DNA of 37,033 nt from Pseudobdellovibrionaceae bacterium (GCA_002722705.1 PBMP01000063.1:1-37033), one strand, 5' to 3'. Positions 16,031 through 24,204 are shown, counted from the stretch's first letter. The notes: generated from the sequence alone by a model not told the origin. A program made the numbers and translations.

Positions 16031-18314
16031 AACTCTGGGCATCCTCTCTCTTTGTGGCTCAGTCATTCTCTCCGGATGTGGTGTTCTTGGAGAAAAAGAC
16101 GATAGCCTCGCTAAAAGAATTATAGAAAATGCGACGACAGACTGTTTAGGAGAGTTCAGTCAGCGTTTTGAAAACTACACCAAAGGAACAGTCGACCTTG
16201 AAAAATGGAAAGAAACAATTGAATGCACCACTCAATCTCTCCGTCTCTTCAACCGCTTCGTAGGCAAATCATCTCCTCAAGGCTTTACTGTCAGTGACAT
16301 TCGTTTTTTTGCTGAAAACTTTCTCATTAAAGATAAGAAAATTACTGATGGACTGATTTCTGGGGTTTTTCAAGTAAAAGCTTCTGTTTTAGGTGGAGAC
16401 GAGAGTCACTTTGGCGAACAAGAAATTGATCGAATCATAAAAATTTTAGAGGCAGCTCTTCCAGAAACCATTAAGCTTTACCCTCATATCGTTGAACTCA
16501 ATAAATCAAAAACACTAGATGATTACGACGATAAACTGATCTTATTTAGAAACGCATTAGTTTCTTTTACTCAATCCGTTTCCACTACCTTAAAAGAACA
16601 AATCAATGGGGACACCGAAAGGCCCATGAAACTTGAAGAAGCCCAGCAGTTCGTAGATGAGTTAGAACGTCTTTTTGATTTTGAACTCAGTGCCGATACC
16701 GTTACGTTTATTGGTATTTTGAAAACTTTTCTCGTTGGTGGATCTTCAAAAGAAATTTCTGGAAAACAATGGGCACTGCTCATTGAAACTGGAGGTTCTC
16801 TTGGTGGTGACTTTTTAGCTTATGATCATGCAAACCCATTTAATTTATGGAGTGGAAATAAGTACCTCAGTTTTATTTTAAAACTTTTTGAACACGCCAA
16901 AACTGTACTTATCCAAAGTATGCAATGGCACGGTGGACTCTATCCTTTTGAGCTGATTGATGAAGTCGTTGACTCGGTACCTGGATCATGGATTTCTCTC
17001 GGAAGAGATGCGATTAAAGAAGTTTCTCGACCGATTATTAGAAAATTTTTAAAAGCAGGACCCAATGAAAAAGGCCTAAACTCATATGCTTTAGATGAAC
17101 TCTATCGACTTGCGTCTCTTTATATTAGAGGAGCTGTACATTTAGAGAAAATTTTCTTCGCAGCAGGCGTTGAACCAGAACCTGAATCTAGCCTGAGTCC
17201 GAAAGATTTTATCGAAGCCGCAGTCGGATATAAATCCGAACTCAGAAACGCAGAAAGAGATCAAATTTCAAGACTCATTTACATCGCCGAAAATTTCAGG
17301 CCTCTTTATATGGGACAAGACGAGAAAATGAATTTTTCTCCTCTCTCCAGAATCACTCTTAACCATATGAATAAAATGCATCTCTACCGACTTCTTGGAG
17401 AAGAAGCCCTTAAAATTTATTCTCTCTCGGAAACAAAATCGAGTCTTTCCTTTCAAAATGTCTGTAGCCTGACTCATGACTTAAAACCTATACTTGAAGA
17501 ACTTGCTTTCTTAGACCCAACTCGTCCCAATCAAGAATACTCTCGATTTAAAGAAGCCGATTTATTTACATTTGCTTCAAATGGAGACGAAAGCCTTAAC
17601 CTTGACGAAATTAACCTCTATGTAGGAGCTCTTCTTTCAATTGAAAGACACGCAACAGAAATTGAAGAATCTGTTCTGACTGACTACGGCTGTGAAACGG
17701 AATATGTAGATGAAGAGAAGTACCCAGGATTAACTGGAATTAAAGCCCTATGCTTCAGACACCATTTTTATGGAAATTGGGTAAATTTTACTACTCATAT
17801 GCCAGGCATGAGTGCCTTTTATGATCAACTTTCTGAAGAGGAACGAAGAACAGTTCAATATCGTCTTGAAATTATTGCCCGTGGCGAAGGCCACGAAAAT
17901 CAAATTTATACTAAATTTGATATTGAAAGATACACAGCAATTATGCTGTACCTCGAATCCCTCATGGTTCGATTTGACGAAGACCTCAACCAAAAAATGG
18001 ATTTAGACGAAGCCTACGTTGCCTATCCTGTATTTAGGAAGGTTTTTCAAGATGCTTCTCCATTCCTAAAAGGACGTGAAAACCTCACTTTTGGAGCATT
18101 TACTTATACCCTCGCAAAAGGAAGACCTCCACTCGGAAGTGAACAAATTAAGCTCTTAGGGTGGATGACTCGAAAGCCTTCTTGGAAAAAGCTCGTAAAA
18201 GCTGGAAGACGTGAATTTTTCAGTATTTTTAAGGAAATCGCCAAGTTTCTGTTTCCAGATCCAAATAGTGAACAAGCTAAAAAGTGTGAACCCATTACAG
18301 AACCCGCACCCTAA
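16020..18314 (+). CDS. Large lipoprotein with EF-hand-like calcium motifs
   Basis: About 764 residues from ATG 16020, preceded by GGGAGGG and giving a lipobox (MFSKTLGILSLCGSVILSGC). An earlier in-frame ATG at 15975 would place extra residues before the signal and is rejected. The protein is mostly helical. A good EF-hand loop is DEDLNQKMDLDE (residues 653-664), with acidic or Asn residues at positions 1, 3, 5, 9 and 12. A partner-like loop at 519-530 (ASNGDESLNLDE) lacks the first Asp. Calcium binding is inferred. It overlaps the barrel gene, so barrel and lipoprotein may work together at the outer membrane. Confidence 0.7.
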   Translation: MFSKTLGILSLCGSVILSGCGVLGEKDDSLAKRIIENATTDCLGEFSQRFENYTKGTVDLEKWKETIECTTQSLRLFNRFVGKSSPQGFTVSDIRFFAENFLIKDKKITDGLISGVFQVKASVLGGDESHFGEQEIDRIIKILEAALPETIKLYPHIVELNKSKTLDDYDDKLILFRNALVSFTQSVSTTLKEQINGDTERPMKLEEAQQFVDELERLFDFELSADTVTFIGILKTFLVGGSSKEISGKQWALLIETGGSLGGDFLAYDHANPFNLWSGNKYLSFILKLFEHAKTVLIQSMQWHGGLYPFELIDEVVDSVPGSWISLGRDAIKEVSRPIIRKFLKAGPNEKGLNSYALDELYRLASLYIRGAVHLEKIFFAAGVEPEPESSLSPKDFIEAAVGYKSELRNAERDQISRLIYIAENFRPLYMGQDEKMNFSPLSRITLNHMNKMHLYRLLGEEALKIYSLSETKSSLSFQNVCSLTHDLKPILEELAFLDPTRPNQEYSRFKEADLFTFASNGDESLNLDEINLYVGALLSIERHATEIEESVLTDYGCETEYVDEEKYPGLTGIKALCFRHHFYGNWVNFTTHMPGMSAFYDQLSEEERRTVQYRLEIIARGEGHENQIYTKFDIERYTAIMLYLESLMVRFDEDLNQKMDLDEAYVAYPVFRKVFQDASPFLKGRENLTFGAFTYTLAKGRPPLGSEQIKLLGWMTRKPSWKKLVKAGRREFFSIFKEIAKFLFPDPNSEQAKKCEPITEPAP

Positions 18315-18359
18315 TCATTCACCTAAAGAATAATTGCTCGTTAACCGATACAGCTAGTG

Positions 18360-18791
18360 ATGACCCCTTCTGAAGAAAGCCACAAAGAAGCCAATGGAAT
18401 TACGGTTATGGTCGTTGATGACGATATTCATATCCGCCAACTTCTCACTTTTCGTCTCATGCAAGAAGGATATACGGTCGCCTCTCACCCCAACGGAAAA
18501 GAAGCGTTGCACGCATTGCTAGAAAGCCCAGAAAGCCAATTACCAGCAATTATTCTATTAGACCTAAGAATGCCAGAGATGACCGGCTGGAAGTTTAGAA
18601 AACGTCAAAAAAAACATCCAAAAATTTCTCATATACCAATTGTTGTCATTACAACTGAAAGCACTTTTCAGGGAGACTTAGCGAGTATTGATGCGTCTGG
18701 GTTTTTTAAAAAACCAATTCAAATGGATCTTCTCATTCGAACGATTAATGAACACTGTTTGAACACCGAAAATAGCCCCAAAGTTGCCTAA
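18360..18791 (+). CDS. Stand-alone response-regulator receiver protein
   Basis: A 143-residue single receiver domain with no output domain. The acidic pocket is VVDDD (D20-D22), the phospho-acceptor is D68 in ILLDLRMPEMTGW, the switch Thr is at 98-99 (VVITTE) and the invariant Lys is K118 in FKKP. An alternative GTG start lies 3 nt upstream. Such CheY-like proteins act by protein binding. It follows the EF-hand lipoprotein by 45 nt in the same direction and may be the last gene of that operon. No kinase is adjacent. Confidence 0.88.
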   Translation: MTPSEESHKEANGITVMVVDDDIHIRQLLTFRLMQEGYTVASHPNGKEALHALLESPESQLPAIILLDLRMPEMTGWKFRKRQKKHPKISHIPIVVITTESTFQGDLASIDASGFFKKPIQMDLLIRTINEHCLNTENSPKVA

Positions 18792-18792
18792 A

Positions 18793-18819
18793 GATTAGAC
18801 ATCTGTCAGATCGTTTTTT
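18793..18819 (+). terminator. Weak intrinsic terminator after the receiver gene
   Basis: GAT-TA-GACA-TC-TGTC-AG-ATC folds as a hairpin with a small internal loop, followed by G and six T residues at 18814-18819. It is 2 nt after the receiver stop codon. The stem is short and the loop tight, so efficiency is uncertain. Confidence 0.4.
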
Positions 18820-18922
18820 AACTGTTTTTCGAAGTATCAATCCTCATATTTTTAATTCATTGTTTTTAATCATGTTTTCATTATTTCTAAATGTGTCAAA
18901 ATTGGCCTACCTCATGCAATAA

Positions 18923-18966
18923 CTCCATGAAGGAGACAGTGATCTCCAACTGTAACTTTTTAGGAG
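18923..18966 (+). promoter_or_regulatory. Alternating CTCC/GGAG elements ahead of the 18973 gene
   Basis: Four short complementary elements alternate: CTCC (18923-18926), GGAGA (18932-18936), TCTCC (18943-18947) and the SD GGAG (18963-18966). Pairing 2-3 leaves the SD free; pairing 1-2 plus 3-4 would hide it. The stems are only 4-5 bp, so this is a candidate for leader control, not a demonstrated one. Confidence 0.3.
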
Positions 18967-18972
18967 TGAGTG

Positions 18973-19845
18973 ATGAAACAGTGGAATAAAGTGAATATCA
19001 GTCATGTCGCTATGGGAATTATGATTTCCTTATCAAGCAGTTTTGCAGCACCTGTGGTGAGATCTTCTTGTACCGCAGGATCTACAAAAGCTGGGTGTAT
19101 CAATGCGAATGAGACTCCCATTCAAAATAATATTCAAAGCTTAGTGGTCGCTAGTACATTGATCGGTGAGAATGAAGAGATTTTAAATTTTGGAAGAGAC
19201 GGATTTGATTTAACAGACTTTGGATTTAAAGAAGATCAAACAGGACTTGCTAGTTATCGATCAGGAGCCGCATATGGAGCCCCCGTATTAGATCAACACA
19301 AGCAATGCCTTTTGGACCGAAGTGAAAATATTCGTTCATGGTTAAGCAAAGATCCAGAAGCCGTGAAAATTCTACATGCACTCGAACTGAGTACCATTTA
19401 CGTAAGTGCTCGATACCGAGAAGATGGAAAAGAACCCACTTATGATTTTGAGTCTAGAGGATTTAGAGGTGCAAAACTTTATACGACAGGAACCAGGCAT
19501 TATCGGGACACTGGAAATCGAGAATTTTTCTTTGATGTTTTAATTGATTCAAAAAAAGGAAAATGTTTTATGCCAGCTCCTCATAAGGCATTTGAAATTC
19601 AAGTTCAGCGTTTATATAAATACTATAAACATCGAATGAGAAAAAAGCCTGAACTATTAGAATTAGTAAAAAACTATAAAGCACCTCAGTTAAGCTACAA
19701 TGAAGATAAACAATATTATGAAGGAGACACTCAAACGGTCAGTCATGCTGATCCAATGAGTTCTACAGATCACTCAAAAACAGTGCCTTTAAATGTCCCT
19801 GGATCTCAACCTCAAGGCCCACCACGAGGAACAAGAGGAATGTAA
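18973..19845 (+). CDS. Secreted protein of unknown function (290 aa)
   Basis: ATG at 18973 follows TAGGAG; a GTG 3 nt upstream is less likely. The signal peptide ends at SSSFA before APVV. Four Cys residues occur in the mature part (SSC, GCIN, KQC, KGKC), fitting disulphides outside the cytoplasm. Segments IYVSARYREDGKEPTY and REFFFDVLIDSKKGKCF are beta-like, and a basic helix follows. The C-terminus is Pro/Gly/Ser-rich. No family recognised. It is a single-gene unit closed by a strong terminator. Confidence 0.7.
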   Translation: MKQWNKVNISHVAMGIMISLSSSFAAPVVRSSCTAGSTKAGCINANETPIQNNIQSLVVASTLIGENEEILNFGRDGFDLTDFGFKEDQTGLASYRSGAAYGAPVLDQHKQCLLDRSENIRSWLSKDPEAVKILHALELSTIYVSARYREDGKEPTYDFESRGFRGAKLYTTGTRHYRDTGNREFFFDVLIDSKKGKCFMPAPHKAFEIQVQRLYKYYKHRMRKKPELLELVKNYKAPQLSYNEDKQYYEGDTQTVSHADPMSSTDHSKTVPLNVPGSQPQGPPRGTRGM

Positions 19846-19866
19846 TTTATACTAACGATAGAAAAC

Positions 19867-19903
19867 AAAAAGGGCGGTGAATTTACAATTCACCGCCCTT
19901 TTT
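19867..19903. terminator. Strong bidirectional intrinsic terminator
   Basis: A perfect 17-bp stem (19867-19883 with 19887-19903) has loop TAC. The GC-rich core GGGCGGTG/CACCGCCC is flanked by five A and five T residues. It therefore ends transcription on both strands, serving the secreted protein gene from the left and the pentapeptide-repeat gene from the right. Confidence 0.93.
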
Positions 19904-19912
19904 GTTTAACTT

Positions 19913-20503
19913 TTAACGACTATAAATCATCCCTAATCTTCGAGCTTGAATAAAATCAAAAGGAAGTCTTGTCTGACGGTTATAATAAACTCCTCTCAAT
20001 CGAGCTGATTGAATGGATGCAAAAGCAAAATCTGCATTTCTAAAATCACTTCCTTGAAAAAAAGTATTAAAGTAACTTCCTCCACTCCATCTTGACTCAA
20101 AAAAAAGAGACCGAGTAAATTCTGCTCCATCAAATAATGAAGAAAACACTCGAGTTACTCTCCAAAGAGATCGATTTAAATGTGAATGGACAAACGAACA
20201 CGAATCAACAATTGCTTGAGAAAAGTCTGTACGATCTAGACGAGCTCCTTCAAAATCAACATTTTCAATTCTTCGATTTTTAAATGAAGCAGAAGTCAGA
20301 AGGGCTCCTTTCAAATTCAAATCTCGTAAAACCACTTTTCTAAGAGAAAAACCTCTAAGGTCACCACATTCCCCTAAATAACCTGGATTAAACCCTCTTT
20401 CTCCTCTTGTATTTAAACAAACTCGATTTTGAGAGTCATAACGAAACCCTAAATCCTGTGCAAATGAAGAAGAAATAAATAAAAAAATAGATAATAATGT
20501 CAT
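19913..20503 (-). CDS. Secreted pentapeptide-repeat protein
   Basis: A 196-residue protein with a signal peptide (MTLLSIFLFISSSFA, then QDLGF). After a short Cys-containing N-terminal segment, five-residue repeats run from about residue 45 to 165. They match A(N/D)LxX or F-centred variants: LRDLNLKGALLTSASF, IENVDFEGARLDRTDFSQA, FRNADFAFASI. Such repeats form a right-handed quadrilateral beta helix. Function unknown; DNA-mimic pentapeptide proteins are cytoplasmic, unlike this one. Its SD and start codon lie in a long hairpin described separately. Confidence 0.8.
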   Translation of the reverse strand: MTLLSIFLFISSSFAQDLGFRYDSQNRVCLNTRGERGFNPGYLGECGDLRGFSLRKVVLRDLNLKGALLTSASFKNRRIENVDFEGARLDRTDFSQAIVDSCSFVHSHLNRSLWRVTRVFSSLFDGAEFTRSLFFESRWSGGSYFNTFFQGSDFRNADFAFASIQSARLRGVYYNRQTRLPFDFIQARRLGMIYSR

Positions 20504-20543
20504 TTTAAAAATCTCCTTTTTTTAATATTGGAGATTTTTAAAA
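20501..20543 (-). promoter_or_regulatory. SD-sequestering hairpin (RNA-thermometer-like) of the pentapeptide gene
   Basis: On the minus strand a perfect 14-bp AU-rich stem (20530-20543 with 20503-20516) encloses a 13-nt loop. The 3' arm contains the GGAG SD and the A of the start codon; the 5' arm carries the matching CTCC. Folding would hide the ribosome site. It is unlikely to be only a terminator for yggS, because just four G-C pairs support it and no T tract follows. Confidence 0.55.
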
Positions 20544-20553
20544 GAAACGCAAC

Positions 20554-21207
20554 TCAAACAGGTCTTGATCCAAAAATCGCACTACCCACTCGAATACAGT
20601 CGGAGCCTAATGCTATTGCTTCCATAAAGTCATGACTCATCCCAATAGAAAATCGGTAAGGAACCGCACCTTCATAATGACGCGCAACAGTTTTCATTTG
20701 ATTAAAACTTTTCTCTAAACTGAGGCTTGGATCTGGAATAGCCATCCAGCCTTGAAATTTTAAAGAATGAAAAGAAGGAATCTGTTGAATAAATTCTTGT
20801 AGTTCTTCTTCTGTAAAACCACTTTTACTCTCTTCATTATTGAGGTTGAGTTGAATCCAAACAGGTACACTAGAAATATTTAAGAGTTGTGCTTTTTTTT
20901 CAATTTCTTGAGCAAGAGAAATTGAATGAAGAGATTGAATAGAAGCCACATAAGGAAGGACCATTTTTACTTTATTTCTCTGTAAAGGACCGATTAAATG
21001 AAAATGAATATTTAATTTCTCTAATTGGGCTTGCTTTGCTTTTTTGATCAATTCTTGTGGATAATTTTCTCCAAAATCTTTTTGACCATACTGAGCAATT
21101 TGTCTTATTTTATCAAAAGAATGTTTTTTACTCACTGCAATTAACTGAACACGATCGGGAATTGCTTTCTGAATCAAATAAAATTGATCTTTTAGACTAT
21201 TTTCCAA
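20554..21207 (-). CDS. yggS: Pyridoxal-phosphate homeostasis protein (YggS/PLPBP)
   Basis: A 217-residue cytoplasmic PLP carrier of the alanine-racemase N-terminal fold. The cofactor Lys is in IAVSKKHS (K27). Other signatures are DFGENYPQE, FHLIGPLQRNK and the closing SIGMSHDFMEAIALGSDCIRVGSAIFG. It overlaps the end of maf by 11 nt and is cotranslated. Confidence 0.93.
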   Translation of the reverse strand: MENSLKDQFYLIQKAIPDRVQLIAVSKKHSFDKIRQIAQYGQKDFGENYPQELIKKAKQAQLEKLNIHFHLIGPLQRNKVKMVLPYVASIQSLHSISLAQEIEKKAQLLNISSVPVWIQLNLNNEESKSGFTEEELQEFIQQIPSFHSLKFQGWMAIPDPSLSLEKSFNQMKTVARHYEGAVPYRFSIGMSHDFMEAIALGSDCIRVGSAIFGSRPV

Positions 21208-21799
21208 AATAGTTCACTCCAAAGTTTTTCAAATCGCTTAAGACTTCCGCAATGGGAAGGCCAATCACATTGGTATAACTTCCAGTAATTTCTTTAATAA
21301 AAACCATTCCTAATCCCTGAGCTGCATATGCTCCAGCCTTATCCATTGATTCTCCTAAATCAACGTAAGACTGAATCTCAGATTCAGATAATTTCACAAA
21401 ATGAACTTTGGTAGTAACGACTTGACTCACTTCTTTCTTAATCTCTTTTGAAGAAGTCTCTAAAAGATGATATCCAGTCACTACCTCGTGAACAGCACCA
21501 TTTAACATACGAATCATTTCTACTGCTTCATTTCTGTCTCTTGGTTTATTTAAAATTTGTTTAGAATCAGGAGCAATCACGGTAGTATCTGCGCTCAGGA
21601 TAAGAGATTGTTCACTGCATTTTTCAAAAATCTCTACTGCTTTATTTTTACTCAATCGAGTAACCATATCATAAGGAGATTCTTCTAAAAAAACCTCTTC
21701 TGGATTTTGAGGAATCTCAATTTTAAAAGTGATTCCTGCTCTTTCTAAAAGCTCTTTTCTTCTGGGAGACCCAGAAGCCAAAATTAATGAAATACTCAT
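21197..21799 (-). CDS. maf: Maf nucleotide pyrophosphatase
   Basis: A 200-residue house-cleaning nucleotide pyrophosphatase that hydrolyses dTTP/UTP or modified nucleotides. The N-terminal ILASGSPRRKELL phosphate loop, SADTTVIAPD, NKPRDRNEAVEMIRMLNG and GAYAAQGLG segments are diagnostic. It starts 1 nt after the histidine-kinase-like gene stop on the same strand, and yggS overlaps its end. Confidence 0.93.
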   Translation of the reverse strand: MSISLILASGSPRRKELLERAGITFKIEIPQNPEEVFLEESPYDMVTRLSKNKAVEIFEKCSEQSLILSADTTVIAPDSKQILNKPRDRNEAVEMIRMLNGAVHEVVTGYHLLETSSKEIKKEVSQVVTTKVHFVKLSESEIQSYVDLGESMDKAGAYAAQGLGMVFIKEITGSYTNVIGLPIAEVLSDLKNFGVNYFGK

Positions 21800-21800
21800 A

Positions 21801-22775
21801 TTAAAAATAAAACTGAGTCGAAATAAATCGAAACTGTTCCTTAAATTCTTTGAAATTATCTGTTCTTTTGAAAAAAACAGTCACCTCTGTTCGTTCTTTA
21901 CTTTCACTGACAAAAAAGAAACTTGCTCCACTTCTAAAAACAGAAGCCAGACCAATACCAGCTCCTGCAACAGACGTTCGCACTCTATACTCTTGGTCTC
22001 GATAGATTTTAGAAATATGAGACATTAATTTTACTTTATCTAAACTTCCAAAATAATCGATTGCAGTCACACCTACATATTTTCCATCATATCCAACTTT
22101 CATTTGAACCTGATGTTTATCCACCAAATCAAATTCGGTATCTCTCGGCGTAGATGCTAAAATCTGTCTTCCAATCTCATCTACTGGAGCATCAAACATC
22201 GCATTCATTAAGAGCTCATCTACTGCATTTGCAACAACCGCTGCCATTCGAGACTTAAATCGAGCTGCAAGAAGGTATTTTTTAACCGCTTCAACCGCCT
22301 CTGCTTTTTGAGTAGTCTTTCTAAATGAAATCGTTTGAATCTTTGAGCCTTCGGGCATAAGAAGTTCTAGACCGAATGCACTTTCTTGCAAAGAAGCCTT
22401 TACGACTCGTCCATAATGTTTTCCGGCAGCTGATGGATCACCATAATTTCGGTAAATAAAATGCCCAAACAAAGGACTGCCAATAATATAATCTACTCGA
22501 TGAATGTCTTCCGAACTAATAAAGTGAATCGCATTTGCATTAATTTTATCTGAAAAAAGTCCAATTGAATTTTGAATTTCATCTTCAAATGCTTTATAAA
22601 TTGCTTCATTTGATGCATCAGCCATGATCACTGTTGCTTGATCTGTTGCTATAAATTCAGAAGCTTCTTTTGGAGTTGTGACCGAATGTAAAGTAAGACC
22701 TGCGGTTGCAGCTACCTCTGCTGCAAATTTTTGGTCTTCAGGAAGAGTGGAAAGAAGAAGAAGTGACTGACTCAT
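21801..22775 (-). CDS. GHKL ATPase (RsbW-like) with a receiver-like N-terminal domain
   Basis: A 324-residue protein. Residues about 1-120 resemble a receiver or pseudo-receiver fold: strands LLLLST, ATVIMADAS and AIHFIS, with most acidic-pocket residues missing. Residues about 165-320 form a HATPase_c domain: N box AVDELLMNA, G1-like AIDYFGSLDK, and GAGIGLASVF. There is no phospho-accepting His domain, so it is likely a serine-kinase or anti-sigma type partner-switch protein rather than a sensor kinase. It overlaps the STAS gene by ATGA, which supports that reading. Confidence 0.75.
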   Translation of the reverse strand: MSQSLLLLSTLPEDQKFAAEVAATAGLTLHSVTTPKEASEFIATDQATVIMADASNEAIYKAFEDEIQNSIGLFSDKINANAIHFISSEDIHRVDYIIGSPLFGHFIYRNYGDPSAAGKHYGRVVKASLQESAFGLELLMPEGSKIQTISFRKTTQKAEAVEAVKKYLLAARFKSRMAAVVANAVDELLMNAMFDAPVDEIGRQILASTPRDTEFDLVDKHQVQMKVGYDGKYVGVTAIDYFGSLDKVKLMSHISKIYRDQEYRVRTSVAGAGIGLASVFRSGASFFFVSESKERTEVTVFFKRTDNFKEFKEQFRFISTQFYF

Positions 22776-23242
22776 ACTTGTTCCATTAAAAAGCTAAAAT
22801 ATTCTTCTGGGACATCATCAAACTCTGCAGATCCTCCACACTTCGTGCATTTTAAATCAGGAATTTCAAATTCTAATTCTTTAATCTTTTTCAAAGTAAA
22901 ATTTCCAACAAGCTCCGCTCCACACTGAGTACAACCAAACGGCACATAAATAGATTCAACTTCTGCACCAGCCATAAAATTTTTAATTAAGTTCATCTGT
23001 TCAACCATTGCTGTAGAACATTCTTGAATTCGAACTTCAACCCCACTTTCCTTTAGTTTTTGAAAATACTGAATCCAAGCTTTGACTCCAACAGAGTTGA
23101 TACGAGAGATTCCTTTTACATTCACCCAAAGAGAAGGACCAGGGTCCCCGATCATCTCATTAAAATCAACGGTTTCTTCTATAGCACCGGTGAGAATCAC
23201 TGTAAGGGTGTCCCCTTTCTTTTCTTTAACGACATTCAACAT
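22772..23242 (-). CDS. STAS-domain protein with a C-terminal zinc ribbon
   Basis: A 156-residue protein. Residues 1-100 are a STAS (anti-sigma-antagonist) domain with S50 in GISRINSVGVKAW, the usual phospho-Ser position. Residues 104-135 carry CTQC and CTKC, a two-CxxC zinc ribbon not found in classical SpoIIAA/RsbV. It is the first gene of an operon with the GHKL ATPase, and maf and yggS follow. The ATPase would be expected to phosphorylate S50; the regulated target is not in the window. Confidence 0.8.
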   Translation of the reverse strand: MLNVVKEKKGDTLTVILTGAIEETVDFNEMIGDPGPSLWVNVKGISRINSVGVKAWIQYFQKLKESGVEVRIQECSTAMVEQMNLIKNFMAGAEVESIYVPFGCTQCGAELVGNFTLKKIKELEFEIPDLKCTKCGGSAEFDDVPEEYFSFLMEQV

Positions 23243-23270
23243 AAATTTCCTTTATTCGGATAACTTTTAA

Positions 23271-23299
23271 ATTTTAGAGAAAATAGAGTACAACGGCAA
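23271..23299 (-). promoter_or_regulatory. Sigma70-like promoter of the STAS-ATPase operon
   Basis: Reading the minus strand, TTGCCG (23299-23294) and TAAAAT (23276-23271) are separated by 17 bp, with the STAS ATG 29 nt downstream of the -10 box. The two boxes match the consensus at about four and five of six positions. Confidence 0.45.
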
Positions 23300-23323
23300 C
23301 TAGATTCCATGCGCCAAAGAATC

Positions 23324-23342
23324 AACAGTGACAAACACTGTT
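23324..23342. repeat. AACAGTG-ACAAA-CACTGTT inverted repeat
   Basis: A perfect 7-bp inverted repeat with a 5-bp spacer lies between the divergent STAS and flavin-reductase genes. It is 24 bp upstream of the STAS -35 box and about 155 bp upstream of the reductase start. It looks like a dimeric regulator site; a terminator is less likely since genes on either side diverge. The rest of the 23243-23498 gap shows no gene. Confidence 0.5.
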
Positions 23343-23498
23343 TTAATAGAAACAAGATTCAAATTATTTTTTTGATTACATTAAAAATCAAACGAAATAA
23401 TGCAAAAAGTCACAAGAATAAACTAAAGAGTCTCATCTTCAATAAGGGGTTCTCTTTAATACTTGTACAAAAGAGTGACATCCAGTAAACATTGACTC

Positions 23499-24203
23499 AT
23501 GCCAGCAAAAGTAACTTGTAAAGTAATTTCTAATGTCCATGTGACACCAACAGTGTTTATTCTTTCATTCACTTCAGAGCCAGGCTTTGAATTCAAGGCC
23601 GGACAATTTATTAGCATAATCATTCCCGGAGCAGGTCCTAATGGAAGAGACCTCAGAAGAGCTTACTCAATTGCTTCGGCTCCAGAAACCAATCCGGTCG
23701 AACTTTGTGTGAAACTCGTTGAAAACGGACCTGGAACTAATTACCTTCACTCGTTAAAACCTGGAGATGAATTTAATGGTCTTGCTCCTTACGGAAACTT
23801 TACCTATGTGACTCCTTCTGAAAAAACAGCTGTTTTTATTTCAACAGGAACCGGAATCGCGCCTTTTCGATCTATGATTAGGTCAGGTGTATATCAAAGT
23901 AATCCTCCTCAGAGGAGCATCTTCCTATTTGGAGTCAGACACGAAGAAGAACTCCTTTATCACGATGAGCTCAGCGCTAATGAACACGTTGAATGGATTC
24001 CAACAGTCAGTCGTCCCACTAAGGAAACCTCACTCTTCAAAGGAAGAGTAACCGATTACCTTCGAGCCAATCCAGAATTCATAGACTGGATGGGCTCTGA
24101 ATACTATCTTTGTGGCAGTGGAGATATGATTAAAGAAATCAAAGAAATTTTAAGCTCACATGGAGTCACTAAAGAGGCAATTCATCAAGAAAAATACTAT
24201 TAA
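23499..24203 (+). CDS. Ferredoxin/flavodoxin-NADP+ reductase-type oxidoreductase
   Basis: A 234-residue FAD/NAD(P)-binding protein of the ferredoxin reductase superfamily. FAD motif RAYSIAS starts at residue 54, the NAD(P) motif STGTGIAPF is at 115-123 and CGSGDM is near the C-terminus, ending EKYY. There is no iron-sulphur domain, so it needs a separate electron carrier; the odd ferredoxin at 32548 is one candidate in the window. It is alone on its strand and ends 1 nt before the convergent GspC-like gene. Confidence 0.87.
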   Translation: MPAKVTCKVISNVHVTPTVFILSFTSEPGFEFKAGQFISIIIPGAGPNGRDLRRAYSIASAPETNPVELCVKLVENGPGTNYLHSLKPGDEFNGLAPYGNFTYVTPSEKTAVFISTGTGIAPFRSMIRSGVYQSNPPQRSIFLFGVRHEEELLYHDELSANEHVEWIPTVSRPTKETSLFKGRVTDYLRANPEFIDWMGSEYYLCGSGDMIKEIKEILSSHGVTKEAIHQEKYY

Positions 24204-24204
24204 A

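Noticed and set aside
20503-20543. Intrinsic terminator for yggS
   Set aside because: The stem is almost all A-U with no trailing T tract and contains the next gene's SD and start, so a translational role is more likely.
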